From NCBI GenBank assembly GCA_040755915.1, contig JBFLWM010000041.1:163227-227226 (forward strand): a stretch of 64,000 nucleotides of DNA. Reading direction: 5' to 3'. A program made the position numbers and the translations under genes. Of the stretch, positions 31,763 through 39,611 are shown one piece after another (the first letter of the stretch is position 1; each line of letters begins with the position of its first letter). This DNA is from Sulfurivermis sp040755915 (GTDB lineage: Bacteria > Pseudomonadota > Gammaproteobacteria > Thiohalomonadales > Thiohalomonadaceae). The notes beneath the pieces were generated by a model, which saw only the letters and a program-made list of their open reading frames with translations, had not been told where the DNA came from and did no database searches.

Positions 31763-32389
31763 TCAGCCCCACAGGTCCGACATGTCCAGCGGGATGCCGC
31801 TGAATTTGCCGTTGGGCTCCTCGCGCTTGCCGAAGCGCACGGCCACCTTGACGCCCTCGACGGTGATGGCGTCCTGGATGGCGCGCATGGCGCGGGCCCA
31901 GCGGTCGTCGTTGATCTCCAGCGAGCGCAGCGCCAGCAGCTCGGCGGTGTTGTAGTGGCCGGCCTCATCGGTGCGCAGGGCGCGCTTGAGCAGGGCCACC
32001 AGTTCGGCGCGGGCGCCCTCGGACCATTCCTCCACCAGCTCGTTGATGAGGGTCACGGCGATCTGCAGGGTCTCGGAGAGGGTGATGCGGTCGGAGATCA
32101 CGCGGTCGATGCGGCGCAGGCCGTCGTAGCTGGTCAGGCGCAGATTGCCCTTCCATTCGGTGCGTTCGGCGCCGTATTCCTGCGCCTCCAGCGCCAGGAA
32201 GGCGTTGACCTTGTCGTTGAGGCGCGCGACGAACTGCCGCTGCTGTTCGCGGAAGGCCTCCAGCTCGGCGAAGACGGCATCGACGGTTTCGTCGCGCAGC
32301 TTGTCGATGGGGCGCACCACCTCGATGGGAATCAGCGCGCCGCGGGGGTCGCGCATGTATTCCTTGTCGCCAATCGTTTCTGTTGCCAT
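31763..32389 (-). CDS. DUF3164 protein (Mu early gene)
   Basis: A 208-residue protein of the DUF3164 family, regular in Mu-like early regions. It starts with YMRDPRGALIPIEVVRPIDK and contains WKGNLRLTSYDGLRRIDRVI. Function is not known; position near transposition genes suggests a role in replication or its control. Confidence 0.82.
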   Translation of the reverse strand: MATETIGDKEYMRDPRGALIPIEVVRPIDKLRDETVDAVFAELEAFREQQRQFVARLNDKVNAFLALEAQEYGAERTEWKGNLRLTSYDGLRRIDRVISDRITLSETLQIAVTLINELVEEWSEGARAELVALLKRALRTDEAGHYNTAELLALRSLEINDDRWARAMRAIQDAITVEGVKVAVRFGKREEPNGKFSGIPLDMSDLWG

Positions 32390-32442
32390 GTCGTGTAACT
32401 CCTGTGATTACGGGGCCGGGCAGCCCGGCCCCGATGTGGGCC

Positions 32443-32715
32443 TTACTTCAGGTCCTTGCCGGCCTTGAACTTGACGCGGCTGCCGGCCGGGATTTCCACC
32501 GGCTCGCCGGTCTTCGGGTTGCGGCCGGTGCGGGCGGCGGTCTCGACGCGCTCGAAGCTGCCGAAGCCGCGCAGCTCGACCTTCTGGCCGTCGGCCAGGG
32601 CGCCCTTGATGTTGTCCAGCAGGGCGTCGATGGCCCTGCCGGCAGCGGCCTTGCTGATGTCGGCGGCGCCGGATACCTGGTCGATCAGTTCACTCTTGGT
32701 CAGGGTGTTGCTCAT
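32443..32715 (-). CDS. HU-family DNA-bending protein
   Basis: A 90-residue HU/IHF-type protein with the two-arm signature VELRGFGSFERVETAARTGR and GRNPKTGEPVEIPAGSRVKF. A phage-encoded HU next to transposase genes fits, because Mu transposition needs HU to bend the left end. Overlaps the end of the upstream regulatory gene. Confidence 0.92.
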   Translation of the reverse strand: MSNTLTKSELIDQVSGAADISKAAAGRAIDALLDNIKGALADGQKVELRGFGSFERVETAARTGRNPKTGEPVEIPAGSRVKFKAGKDLK

Positions 32716-33271
32716 TGCTTCTCTCCGTTGGTTTTACGGGACAGAACAGCAGTCCCGTGTTGGGGTCATGGAACCGGCGCAGCACCGGGTCCCAAACCGG
32801 AGCCTGGGGCCCGGTGTCCTTGAGCAGCAGCCAGCGCGTGGCGCTCTGGCTGCCGTAGCGTTTGCAGTAGCCGGCCTCGGCCAGGCCGCCCATGTAGCGG
32901 CGCACGCTGTCGCGCCGCGCCTCGGTGAGCTGGCACAACTCCTCCAGCGCCATGCGCTTCTGGATGCGCAGGATTCGCCACACGCGCTGGCCGATGGTGT
33001 TGTTGAAGCGCTTGGGCGCGCGGCTCATGCCCTGGCGGATGGGCTCGCCGTGGTCCAGCCAGATGCGCCCGGCGGCGGTGGCCACGTAGACGCCGCGGCG
33101 GACGTGCTTGGCCAGGCCGCGGGCGATCAGCGGGCGCAGGCGGCGGTAGATGTCGCCCTGCGGCTCGGGGCCGAAGGCCGCGTGCAGCTCGGGGATGGTC
33201 ATCTGCCGGCCGGCATCGACCAGGACCTGCAGCACGCGCTGGGCGGTGATGAGGCGGCCCACGGCGCTCAC
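32690..33271 (-). CDS. Winged-helix DNA-binding early protein
   Basis: A 193-residue protein from a GTG at 33271 overlapping the MuB-like stop (GTGA). It has two helix-turn-helix regions: RVLQVLVDAGRQMTIPELHA with a wing GVYVATAAGRIWL, and RILRIQKRMALEELCQLTEA. The C-terminus is a short tail. May control the early operon or serve in replication. No close named family seen. Confidence 0.6.
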   Translation of the reverse strand: MSAVGRLITAQRVLQVLVDAGRQMTIPELHAAFGPEPQGDIYRRLRPLIARGLAKHVRRGVYVATAAGRIWLDHGEPIRQGMSRAPKRFNNTIGQRVWRILRIQKRMALEELCQLTEARRDSVRRYMGGLAEAGYCKRYGSQSATRWLLLKDTGPQAPVWDPVLRRFHDPNTGLLFCPVKPTERSNEQHPDQE

Positions 33272-34032
33272 CGGCCAGCCTTGGCCGCACGGGCCGCCAG
33301 GGCGTCGATGTCGCGCACCAGCTCCTGGCCCTTCATGTGGTCGGCGGTCAGGGTGGTGAGGCGGTTGCGCTTGGCGTGGGTCTCGCAGCGGGCGATGGCA
33401 TTCAGGATGGAGCGGACGCGGCCGTGGGATTCGTGGGTGATGCGCTCGATCAGGTCGTCGGCCACCGTGACCTCGGCCAGCTGCGAGCACACGGCGCGGA
33501 CGTCGTCGGCGTCGTTGGGGCCGTATTCGACGATCTCCGCGAAGCGGCTGTAGATCTGGTCACGCTTCTGGATGAAGCGGGTGAAGCGCGCCATGCCGGA
33601 CAGGATCACCGGGATTTCGGTGAGGTCGGACAGGTCGCGGGCGGTCTCCAGGATGCCGCTGTCGTGGGTGGTGTTGTCGGCCTCATCGATGATGACCGCC
33701 GGGTAGCGGGAGCTGTCGTATTCCGCTTCGTCCTGGGCGCGGGTGATGAGGCCCACAGCCTGTTCCATCAGGGCCTTGGAGTAATGGGCCGGGCTGGCGC
33801 CGGCGGCCTCGACCAGCTCCTGCAGGAACCAGCGCGGCGACCAGCGCTCCTTGGCGCGCAGGTAGATGGCGCCGGTACGCGCCGCCCACCACATCAGCGT
33901 GCCCGTCTTGCCGTAGCCGGCCTTGCCGTGGACCAGCATCCACGAGGCCTCCGGCGCGCCGCGCTCGGACACCACGGTGGTGCCGGTGAGGAAGCGCATG
34001 ACATTCTTGGTGCGTGCGAATTCTGATTTCAT
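33268..34032 (-). CDS. Transposition AAA+ ATPase (MuB-like)
   Basis: A 254-residue ATPase from ATG 34032. Walker A is GKAGYGKTG (36-44) and Walker B VIIDEAD (113-119), with a sensor-type segment PVILSGMARFTRFIQKR. MuB proteins coat target DNA, activate the transposase and give target immunity. Shorter than Mu B (312 residues) because the N-terminal helix-turn-helix domain is missing, as in TniB/TnsC-like and D3112-type relatives. Confidence 0.9.
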   Translation of the reverse strand: MKSEFARTKNVMRFLTGTTVVSERGAPEASWMLVHGKAGYGKTGTLMWWAARTGAIYLRAKERWSPRWFLQELVEAAGASPAHYSKALMEQAVGLITRAQDEAEYDSSRYPAVIIDEADNTTHDSGILETARDLSDLTEIPVILSGMARFTRFIQKRDQIYSRFAEIVEYGPNDADDVRAVCSQLAEVTVADDLIERITHESHGRVRSILNAIARCETHAKRNRLTTLTADHMKGQELVRDIDALAARAAKAGR

Positions 34033-34049
34033 TGTTGTTGTCCCCCAGT

Positions 34050-36143
34050 TCAGCCAAACATCAGTTGGAATTCGTTGGTGTTGCGGTACCACTCCAGCCA
34101 GGCGTCGTCGTCGTCGCTGACCTGGTCGGCGTGGCGCTCCAGCCAGAGGTATTTCTCGCTGTCGCTGGCGAACAGCGGCCGGCTGGGTGCGTCGTTTGTC
34201 AGTTCCGCGAACTGGGCAGACGTCACCTCGGCCGGCGCGGGCTCGTGGGTCAGGCGCCCCATCAGTTCGTCGAACTGCTGCTGCGCCAGTGCCTGGTCGA
34301 TGTCGGAGAGCGGCTGCGCCTCGATGAGCGGGCGGCCGCCGGTGCGCTCCAGTTCAACCTCATCCATGGCGTTTTGCAGGCGCTTCCTGCGGCCATCGGC
34401 GCGGCGTTCGCGGCCCATGTCTGTGACGGAAACCGGATGGTGACGACGCTTGTTGCCCTCGAACTCGGCGATGCAGAGCAGGTGGCCGTCGGCGTCGCGC
34501 ACCCACACACGCTCGGCGTCGTGAATGTCGTAGCCGACGGATACCAGATCGCCGTGGTGGTGTTCCAAGTCCTTCGAGAAGTAGGTGTTGCCGAACAGGC
34601 GGACCTGGCCGCGGTGCACATGGACGTTGGCCTTGTACGGCCGGAACATGTCCCTGCTTTCATCCGGCGTAAGCGTGAACAGTTCGACGCCAGCCTCCCT
34701 GGCGCGTCGCTCACCCTCGGCCCAGGCTTCATTGGGCGTCATGTGGCGGACCTTCCCGGTATACGGGTCGCGCATCTTGGGCAGAGCGCTGTGCGGGGTG
34801 TTGTTGTAGTCCTCGACGCCGGCGGCCAGGAATTTCAGGAAGTCGGGCCAGGACATGAGCAGGCTCGACTGCCCGGTGTTTTTGATGTCCTCCCGGGTGA
34901 TCTTGAATACCTTCTTGCGCGCCTCGGGGTCCATATCTTTGCCCATATAGGTGGGCAGCTCCCTGGCCAGCGCGACCCACAGGCTCTGGTGGCTGCGCTC
35001 GATAATGCCGCGCGCCTGGGAGTTGTAGGGCAGCGAGGTCTCGTGGGTGATCGAAAGGCGGTCGAGGATCAGGCCCTTGACCTCATTGATGAAACCTTTG
35101 CCGCGATCGGTGTACCAGATGACCGGGACGGCGGCCGTCTCGCAGGCGTGGCGCAGGGCGTCCGCCGTCGACCAGGTATTTTCCGCCAGCGCTGCCGACC
35201 AGCCGACGCAACGGCGAGATGAAGCGCAGAACACCGAGGTGACCTCCGGCCGGAACGGCTGGCCGTGGTCAGGGTGCGCAATCTCAGCCTTAAAGGTGTG
35301 ACCATCCGAGGTGTAGATGTCGGCCGGCAGCAGATCTGACGTGTCGCGTTTGACGTATGGCAGCAGCGCTTTGAGTTCGCGCGGCCCCATGCGCCCGCGG
35401 TTCTTGGTGATCGGCGAGAGCTTGGCCAGGAAGCGCTTGGCTTGGTCATAGCTCGGCGGCTCGACGCCAGCGGGCAGCTCTTTAGGCAGCTTCTTGGTGA
35501 CAATCTTTTGCAGGCTGGGCTTCTGCGGCTGGCAGTACAGCTGTAGCAACGGACGCGCCCACGCCGGGATGTCCATCGGCGGCTGGTCTTTCGGCGCCAG
35601 GGCGGTGCTGCCATGGTCGTTCATCTTCTGCAGCCAGCGGTACACCGTGCGCTCCGACAGCGTGCGCGAACCCTCTTCCCCGCCGCGGCGGGCATTGGCG
35701 AGGCGCGCCTGCTTTTGCAGGTATTCGCCCAACTCGCCGGTCGGCGCCAGCTTGCATACCTTCTCGATCGCCTTCTGGGTGCCCAGCCCGCCACCCAACG
35801 CCAACCGCCGCACCTCATTCAGGATCGCCATCCGCGCCACCATCCGGTCGCGCTGCCAGGTCTTGAGGTCCGTCGCCTTCGGCGGCGGCGCCACGGCGCG
35901 CGAGGGCTTGGCCGGCGGGAGCGCGGCCGGCGGCTGGGCGGGGGCGGTCGTCAGGGCGCGCTTGATCAGCGCATCCTGGGTTTTGTCCGGGAGACTTTTG
36001 AAGTGGTATTCGAGACCCTTGGCGCCATCGCGCGATCGCGACGCCCACTTCTCGCGCTTTGCCTTCTCACGCACTCTACGATCTGTGGATGGCAGTTCTG
36101 GCAGTCCTGCCAGTTCGGCGGCCGTGAACCACACCTTATCCAT
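34050..36143 (-). CDS. MuA-like DDE transposase
   Basis: A 697-residue transposase from ATG 36143 with GGGAG upstream. Residues 1-50 form the Mu-type winged DNA-binding domain (WFTAAELAGLPELPSTDRRV). The catalytic core has Asp280 (TSDGHTF), Asp346 (YTDRGKGF) and Glu382 (GIIERSH). The C-terminus holds the beta-barrel (QVRLFGNTYFSKDLEHHHGD) and MuB/ClpX-interaction tail. It integrates and replicates the phage by transposition. Eighteen bases separate it from the MuB-like gene. Confidence 0.95.
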   Translation of the reverse strand: MDKVWFTAAELAGLPELPSTDRRVREKAKREKWASRSRDGAKGLEYHFKSLPDKTQDALIKRALTTAPAQPPAALPPAKPSRAVAPPPKATDLKTWQRDRMVARMAILNEVRRLALGGGLGTQKAIEKVCKLAPTGELGEYLQKQARLANARRGGEEGSRTLSERTVYRWLQKMNDHGSTALAPKDQPPMDIPAWARPLLQLYCQPQKPSLQKIVTKKLPKELPAGVEPPSYDQAKRFLAKLSPITKNRGRMGPRELKALLPYVKRDTSDLLPADIYTSDGHTFKAEIAHPDHGQPFRPEVTSVFCASSRRCVGWSAALAENTWSTADALRHACETAAVPVIWYTDRGKGFINEVKGLILDRLSITHETSLPYNSQARGIIERSHQSLWVALARELPTYMGKDMDPEARKKVFKITREDIKNTGQSSLLMSWPDFLKFLAAGVEDYNNTPHSALPKMRDPYTGKVRHMTPNEAWAEGERRAREAGVELFTLTPDESRDMFRPYKANVHVHRGQVRLFGNTYFSKDLEHHHGDLVSVGYDIHDAERVWVRDADGHLLCIAEFEGNKRRHHPVSVTDMGRERRADGRRKRLQNAMDEVELERTGGRPLIEAQPLSDIDQALAQQQFDELMGRLTHEPAPAEVTSAQFAELTNDAPSRPLFASDSEKYLWLERHADQVSDDDDAWLEWYRNTNEFQLMFG

Positions 36144-36717
36144 GGCGGCTCCCGTTACCGGCTCGACTGCGCCGCACGTCGCGACGAGCTGCTGAACGCC
36201 GAAGGAAATCAGCGGGGATATAGCGGCGGGGGCGGTTCGCTTGGCCGTTATCGGCATACATAGCTTCGGGTAGGCCAAGCACTTTATTGGCAGTGCGTAG
36301 TGCTCCCCAAGCCCGGCGGCGGCTAGCCCGAAAAGCCAGCGCCTGTTTCACCAGGTGGTGGGCAAGATGCCGTTCACCTCGATCAGCCGCCTGGGCGGCC
36401 GTGAAAAACACGGCTCGCTCGATGCCCCACTCGGGCGCAGCGGACCCAAGTTGCCGGGCGCGTCTGGCCAGTCGCTCAAGCCCTGTCGCGACTCCGCATG
36501 GGACCCAGCGCTCTGCGCCTCCGTATTCACTGCCTCCAACCGCCTTGTGGCAGGTCCCGTCCTCGGCGACAGCAACGCATCCGGGCGCCCAATGTTCCGG
36601 GTTGCGGAGTTCGTTTACCCAGCCCTGCACCTCCTCGCCATAGATGACAATGACGCCGCCCCTGCCGACGTAGCCGTGTATGGCGCGGTACCTTTTGGCT
36701 TTCTCGGTGTTACTCAT
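36136..36717 (-). CDS. Hypothetical early protein upstream of transposase
   Basis: A 193-residue protein from ATG 36717. The first half is Gly/Trp/Cys-rich (IHGYVGRGGVIVIYGEEVQG, APGCVAVAEDGTCHKAVGGS) and the second half Arg/Ala-rich and helical. It overlaps the transposase start by eight bases. GC is lower than in neighbours. Not recognised. Confidence 0.6.
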   Translation of the reverse strand: MSNTEKAKRYRAIHGYVGRGGVIVIYGEEVQGWVNELRNPEHWAPGCVAVAEDGTCHKAVGGSEYGGAERWVPCGVATGLERLARRARQLGSAAPEWGIERAVFFTAAQAADRGERHLAHHLVKQALAFRASRRRAWGALRTANKVLGLPEAMYADNGQANRPRRYIPADFLRRSAARRDVRRSRAGNGSRHG

Positions 36718-37204
36718 GGTCCTCTCCCTCGAACAGGCCAAGCTCCGGTTGCTCGTGCTTGGCGACGTTGGCGTGGTGCCACGCGGCCCCTTGCAGCAGT
36801 CGCTGCAAGGCGTCCAGTGTGGCGCTGGCGTCCGCGCCGCCGGCGCGGAACTTGAGCAGCAGGCCGATGGCCTCGGCGGCATCCACCTGCAGCTGGTTGA
36901 TCTCGGTGTCCGTGGCCGAACGGCCGCGCGGTATCTCTATAAGGAGTCGATGGCTGGTTCCGGCCAGGTGCTCGGTGACGTAGTGGCAGCCGCAAACGTG
37001 CTCGTAGGTGGGGATTAGGTTCACCGGCATCTTTGCGGAGGCGAGCCACTTATATAAGGAGTCATCCGTCACCCCCATCAGGTCGGCGATGCGCTCCACC
37101 GACAGGTTGCGCGCCTCGCGCGCATAGTCCTTGCAGAGGCGGAACGCCTGGCGCAGCGACGTGGCGCGCACACGTTTCCAATACTGCCGACGGCTCGGAA
37201 TCAC
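36710..37204 (-). CDS. Early HTH-like protein
   Basis: A 164-residue protein with an N-terminal DNA-binding look: SVERIADLMGVTDDSLYKWL is a typical helix-turn-helix. The remainder holds CGCHYVTEHLAGT and a helical Leu-rich part. Likely a regulator or replication accessory of the early operon, second gene after ner; this is inferred from the motif only. Confidence 0.65.
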   Translation of the reverse strand: MIPSRRQYWKRVRATSLRQAFRLCKDYAREARNLSVERIADLMGVTDDSLYKWLASAKMPVNLIPTYEHVCGCHYVTEHLAGTSHRLLIEIPRGRSATDTEINQLQVDAAEAIGLLLKFRAGGADASATLDALQRLLQGAAWHHANVAKHEQPELGLFEGEDHE

Positions 37205-37262
37205 CCCTTAACCCCCGTGTTCTAAATGTTTTGTTGGAAAAACCACCCTTTGGCAGGTAGCC

Positions 37263-37568
37263 TTATCCACCGTGAGCGGCTAACACCCGCCCGCGGCGAA
37301 GAGCCGTATCGACCTTCACCTTCCCTTCGGCGATGCGCCTGGCGCGTGTCTCCGCGGGCGGCTCACGGTCGTATTCCGGGATATCGGGAAAGACCTCGGT
37401 CGGCGTCTTATCTATCAGCGCGCACAGCGCGATGGCGACGGAACGGGCTTTGATGTGGCGTTGAGAGACCCGCACCAGGGCGGTTCGGCTCTTACCGATG
37501 GCGGCGGCGGCCGTCGTCCAGTTGTGACCGACCCCATCCAGTGCCTTTGTGATTTGTTGATGGTCCAT
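37263..37568 (-). CDS. ner: Ner-like early repressor
   Basis: A 101-residue protein of the Ner/Nlp family: HNWTTAAAAIGKSRTALVRV is the helix-turn-helix and TPTEVFPDIPEYD matches the conserved end (EVIWPSRY in Mu Ner). Ner lowers early and repressor transcription during lytic growth. It is the first gene of the minus-strand early operon, directly after the operator region. Confidence 0.82.
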   Translation of the reverse strand: MDHQQITKALDGVGHNWTTAAAAIGKSRTALVRVSQRHIKARSVAIALCALIDKTPTEVFPDIPEYDREPPAETRARRIAEGKVKVDTALRRGRVLAAHGG

Positions 37569-37633
37569 TACAATGCTCCGCTTTGTTACGTTTCGCGCTT
37601 CGTGTCGTGGCTTGTGCTGCGTGACGTTTGATA

Positions 37634-37662
37634 ATAATGCGCAATGCGTTACGCATTGTCAA
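37634..37662 (-). promoter_or_regulatory. Early promoter Pe with operator in spacer
   Basis: On the minus strand TTGACA (37662-37657) and CATTAT (37639-37634) are 17 bases apart, a good sigma-70 promoter firing towards ner and the transposase. The perfect palindrome CAATGCGT-T-ACGCATTG (37642-37658) lies across the spacer and the last bases of the -35 box, so a bound repressor or Ner would block it. Confidence 0.72.
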
Positions 37663-37697
37663 CACTCCGTTGCGCGCGTCCGTTTCCGCATTGCGCA
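37638..37697. promoter_or_regulatory. Repressor/Ner operator repeats
   Basis: TGCGCAATGC at 37638-37647 recurs inverted as GCATTGCGCA at 37688-37697, and a related AATGCGTAATG lies at about 37709-37719. With the 17-bp palindrome at 37642-37658 these form a cluster of related sites between the divergent ner and repressor genes. The proteins that bind them are inferred. Confidence 0.6.
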
Positions 37698-37759
37698 CCC
37701 GCGGACGGAATGCGTAATGAACTGTCTTGTTAACAACTACTTGTAGGGGGTCGGACGCG

Positions 37760-38212
37760 GTGGACAGTGTGGATGCTGATCGTCCGATTGAGGGCGATGG
37801 AATCGGACGTTTTTCAGAGAGGCTTGCCCTGTTGGTTGGCGATGAGCCGCTTCGTTCCTTCGCGGCTCGTGCCGGCGTGGCAGAAGGGACGCTGCGCAAT
37901 CTGTTGCGCGGCGGCGAACCGAAACTAAGTAACTTATTGCGCATCGTACAGGCGGCTGACTCATCGCTTGATTGGCTGGCGGCTGGAAAAGGTGAAATGC
38001 GTGCGGGCGCGCAGCAGATAGTCTCTCCAGACATCGAGCAGCTCGGTATTGCTCTTGCGGCGGTTGAAAGCATCCTTGATCGCCAGAGGCTCCACCTGGC
38101 CGCGCAGAAGCGCCTTCAGCTCGCCTGGCTGGCGCTGGACTACATGAAGGCTGATAAGGCCCAAGAGGAAGTTGCCTCATTTATAGCGAGGCTAATCAGT
38201 GTGGCGTCATGA
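37760..38212 (+). CDS. Lysogeny repressor, HTH type
   Basis: A protein of about 150 residues divergent from ner. The helix-turn-helix is LRSFAARAGVAEGTLRNLLR followed by PKLSNLLRIVQAADSSLDWL, the XRE-like pattern seen in repressors of Mu-like phages of the D3112/B3 kind. The start is uncertain: GTG 37760 is preferred (GGGGG upstream), with a TTG at 37727 possible. No S24 cleavage domain, so induction is not by RecA-type self-cleavage. Confidence 0.75.
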   Translation: MDSVDADRPIEGDGIGRFSERLALLVGDEPLRSFAARAGVAEGTLRNLLRGGEPKLSNLLRIVQAADSSLDWLAAGKGEMRAGAQQIVSPDIEQLGIALAAVESILDRQRLHLAAQKRLQLAWLALDYMKADKAQEEVASFIARLISVAS

Positions 38213-38228
38213 GGAAAAGGAAACATCA

Positions 38229-38903
38229 ATGGACGAAAGCAAGAAACGAATCGAGGATGCAGCCGGAAACCTATTGAAGGCCGCCCGGAAAAAACGTTCG
38301 GACGGCGCTGCCAGGCGGAAGATGGCTGGAACCGAGCCCCCCACACCACCTGTCGTTGTCAGCGGTGATGGCGCTGTCGTTGGCAATAACGCCATTGTCC
38401 ATAACACCATAATCAAGACCGAACGCCACACCACAAGGGTAACAGCCAAGCCGAATCCAACGAATGAGCATATCGACGAAGATCAGGTGCGGCGGCTCCA
38501 CGACCTGAAGGACGAAATTTTGCGGTTGGAATCTATGGCCAAGCGAGACCCTGCCACGCCTCAGCGTGTATGGGGCGCGGTGAATAAAAAGGTCGGCGTC
38601 GGTTCCATGCGGATGATCCCAAAATCAAGGTTTGGCGCTGCCGAAAAATTTCTTCTAGAGTGGATTGGGCGACTCACTAACGCCTCGACAGTAAAGAAGA
38701 AAGACCCTGATGGGGTGCGGAAGCGCCGCATCGCCTACATCCAGACAAACATGAAGAAACTCGGTATTGAAGCCAAAGTCCGTGACTATATGGAACAAAG
38801 CTTCTGTGTTCGATCCCTTACCGATCTACCGGATGCAAAGGCCCTGGAGCGCGTTTATCAATACGTCGCGGGGCTCAAAAGAGGTTTATCGAATAAGGTG
38901 TAA
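38229..38903 (+). CDS. ORF6C-like protein downstream of repressor
   Basis: A 224-residue basic protein from ATG 38229 with AGGAAA upstream, 16 bases after the repressor. Features: a lysine-rich helix, a beta-turn repeat (VVVSGDGAVVGNNAIVHNTI), then a domain RVWGAVNKKVGVGSMRMIPK that resembles the ORF6C domain of phage antirepressors. Low GC compared with the rest. Expressed with the repressor in lysogens, so an exclusion, immunity or maintenance function is possible. Confidence 0.6.
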   Translation: MDESKKRIEDAAGNLLKAARKKRSDGAARRKMAGTEPPTPPVVVSGDGAVVGNNAIVHNTIIKTERHTTRVTAKPNPTNEHIDEDQVRRLHDLKDEILRLESMAKRDPATPQRVWGAVNKKVGVGSMRMIPKSRFGAAEKFLLEWIGRLTNASTVKKKDPDGVRKRRIAYIQTNMKKLGIEAKVRDYMEQSFCVRSLTDLPDAKALERVYQYVAGLKRGLSNKV

Positions 38904-38961
38904 TAATGCTTAAATGGCACTACTGGGCGGGCGGTGCGAGCTTATCGCAGACCGCTTCATA

Positions 38962-39116
38962 AACTGACAAACTATAAGCACAATCCGCCCATTTTTCGCC
39001 CATCAACTGACAAAACGGCGCGGCGCTGAATTCGTGGGTTCGGCCCCGATAATCCATTGAGCCACAACCTCTTACCTACAGAAAACCGGATGTGTCTCCA
39101 ACTGACAAACCGAACA
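38962..39116 (-). other. Prophage left end with three transposase-binding-like repeats
   Basis: The 10-mer AACTGACAAA occurs at 38962-38971, 39005-39014 and 39100-39109 in the same orientation; on the prophage strand it reads TTTGTCAGTT. The spacing from the outer end inwards is 95 and 43 bases, close to Mu L1-L2 (105) and L2-L3 (40). The prophage strand starts TGTTCGG at 39116, six to seven bases outside the outermost copy. Region 38904-38961 has no feature that I can see. Confidence 0.72.
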
Positions 39117-39126
39117 CCTCCCCACA

Positions 39127-39600
39127 GTCCGTGTGCCGACGGAAGAATGCGCGCCATCCATGGCGCGCCCCCTGCGGGCAATTCCGCCCCGGGCTGCGTT
39201 GCTCGGCGAGACAAAGGGGTTTGAAAGTCAAAGGCAGGCTCGCCTGCGGCATCGCGCTGGACGGTGTGCGCTGCGCGCACACGATTTTGGGTTTTGATTT
39301 TGACGTTTGGGGTTCCCCCGTCTGCCGCGCCGAGCATCGCAGCCCGAATCGGGAAAAGCCCGCAGGGGACCCGCCAGGGAAGGCGGGTCCTCGCCTTCGC
39401 GCCAGGACGGCGCGTAGGCGAGCGCCGATTCGGGCGAGAAGCGCAGGGGACCGCGATAGCGGCGCGGGAGTCGGGTCGCCTTTTCTTTCGTTAGTTTCTT
39501 TTGGCGGGACAAAAGAAAGTAACACGTCGTACGGGGGCGGAACCCCGACCCAAATAATCCGCGCGCAGCGCACAAACCGTTGTGCTGTAACAGCATGATC
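39127..39600. repeat. Dispersed intergenic repeat, composite
   Basis: A non-coding stretch between the prophage end and the GNAT gene. Its first part (from GTCCGTGTGCCGACGGAAG at 39127 to about 39300) recurs in the same direction at 62314-62470, with shared GGGCTGCGTTGCTCGGCGAG. The second part (about 39400-39530), containing TTTCTTTTGG and AAAAGAAAGTAAC, is inverted relative to 62208-62280. Open frames inside are translations of the repeat, not genes. Similar AAAGAAAAGTAACC-bearing repeats are widespread in proteobacteria. Confidence 0.75.
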
Positions 39601-39611
39601 GAGGCCACACC

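Larger units (their letters stand above)
1..39116 (-). mobile_element. Mu-like transposable prophage, left end inside window
   Basis: Almost all genes run on the minus strand in Mu order: ner, transposase A, ATPase B, GemA, Mor, lysis, terminase, portal, gpF, gpI, capsid, sheath, tube, chaperone, tape measure, gp43 to gp48, tail fibre. The left end is placed at about 39116 because three AACTGACAAA copies end there and the prophage strand then starts TGTTCGG, as expected for a TG...CA transposon end. The exact terminal base is an inference. The right end is before base 1, so the element exceeds 39 kb. Reading frames look intact apart from an assembly gap and one doubtful gene at 24.6-24.9 kb, so the prophage may be functional. 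Confidence 0.93.

Noticed and set aside
39076..39573. Open frames inside the dispersed repeats, also at 62123-62413, resembling often-annotated small hypothetical proteins
   Set aside because: They are translations of the intergenic repeat and hairpin parts, with no ribosome site, and the same segment is read in different frames in the two copies.
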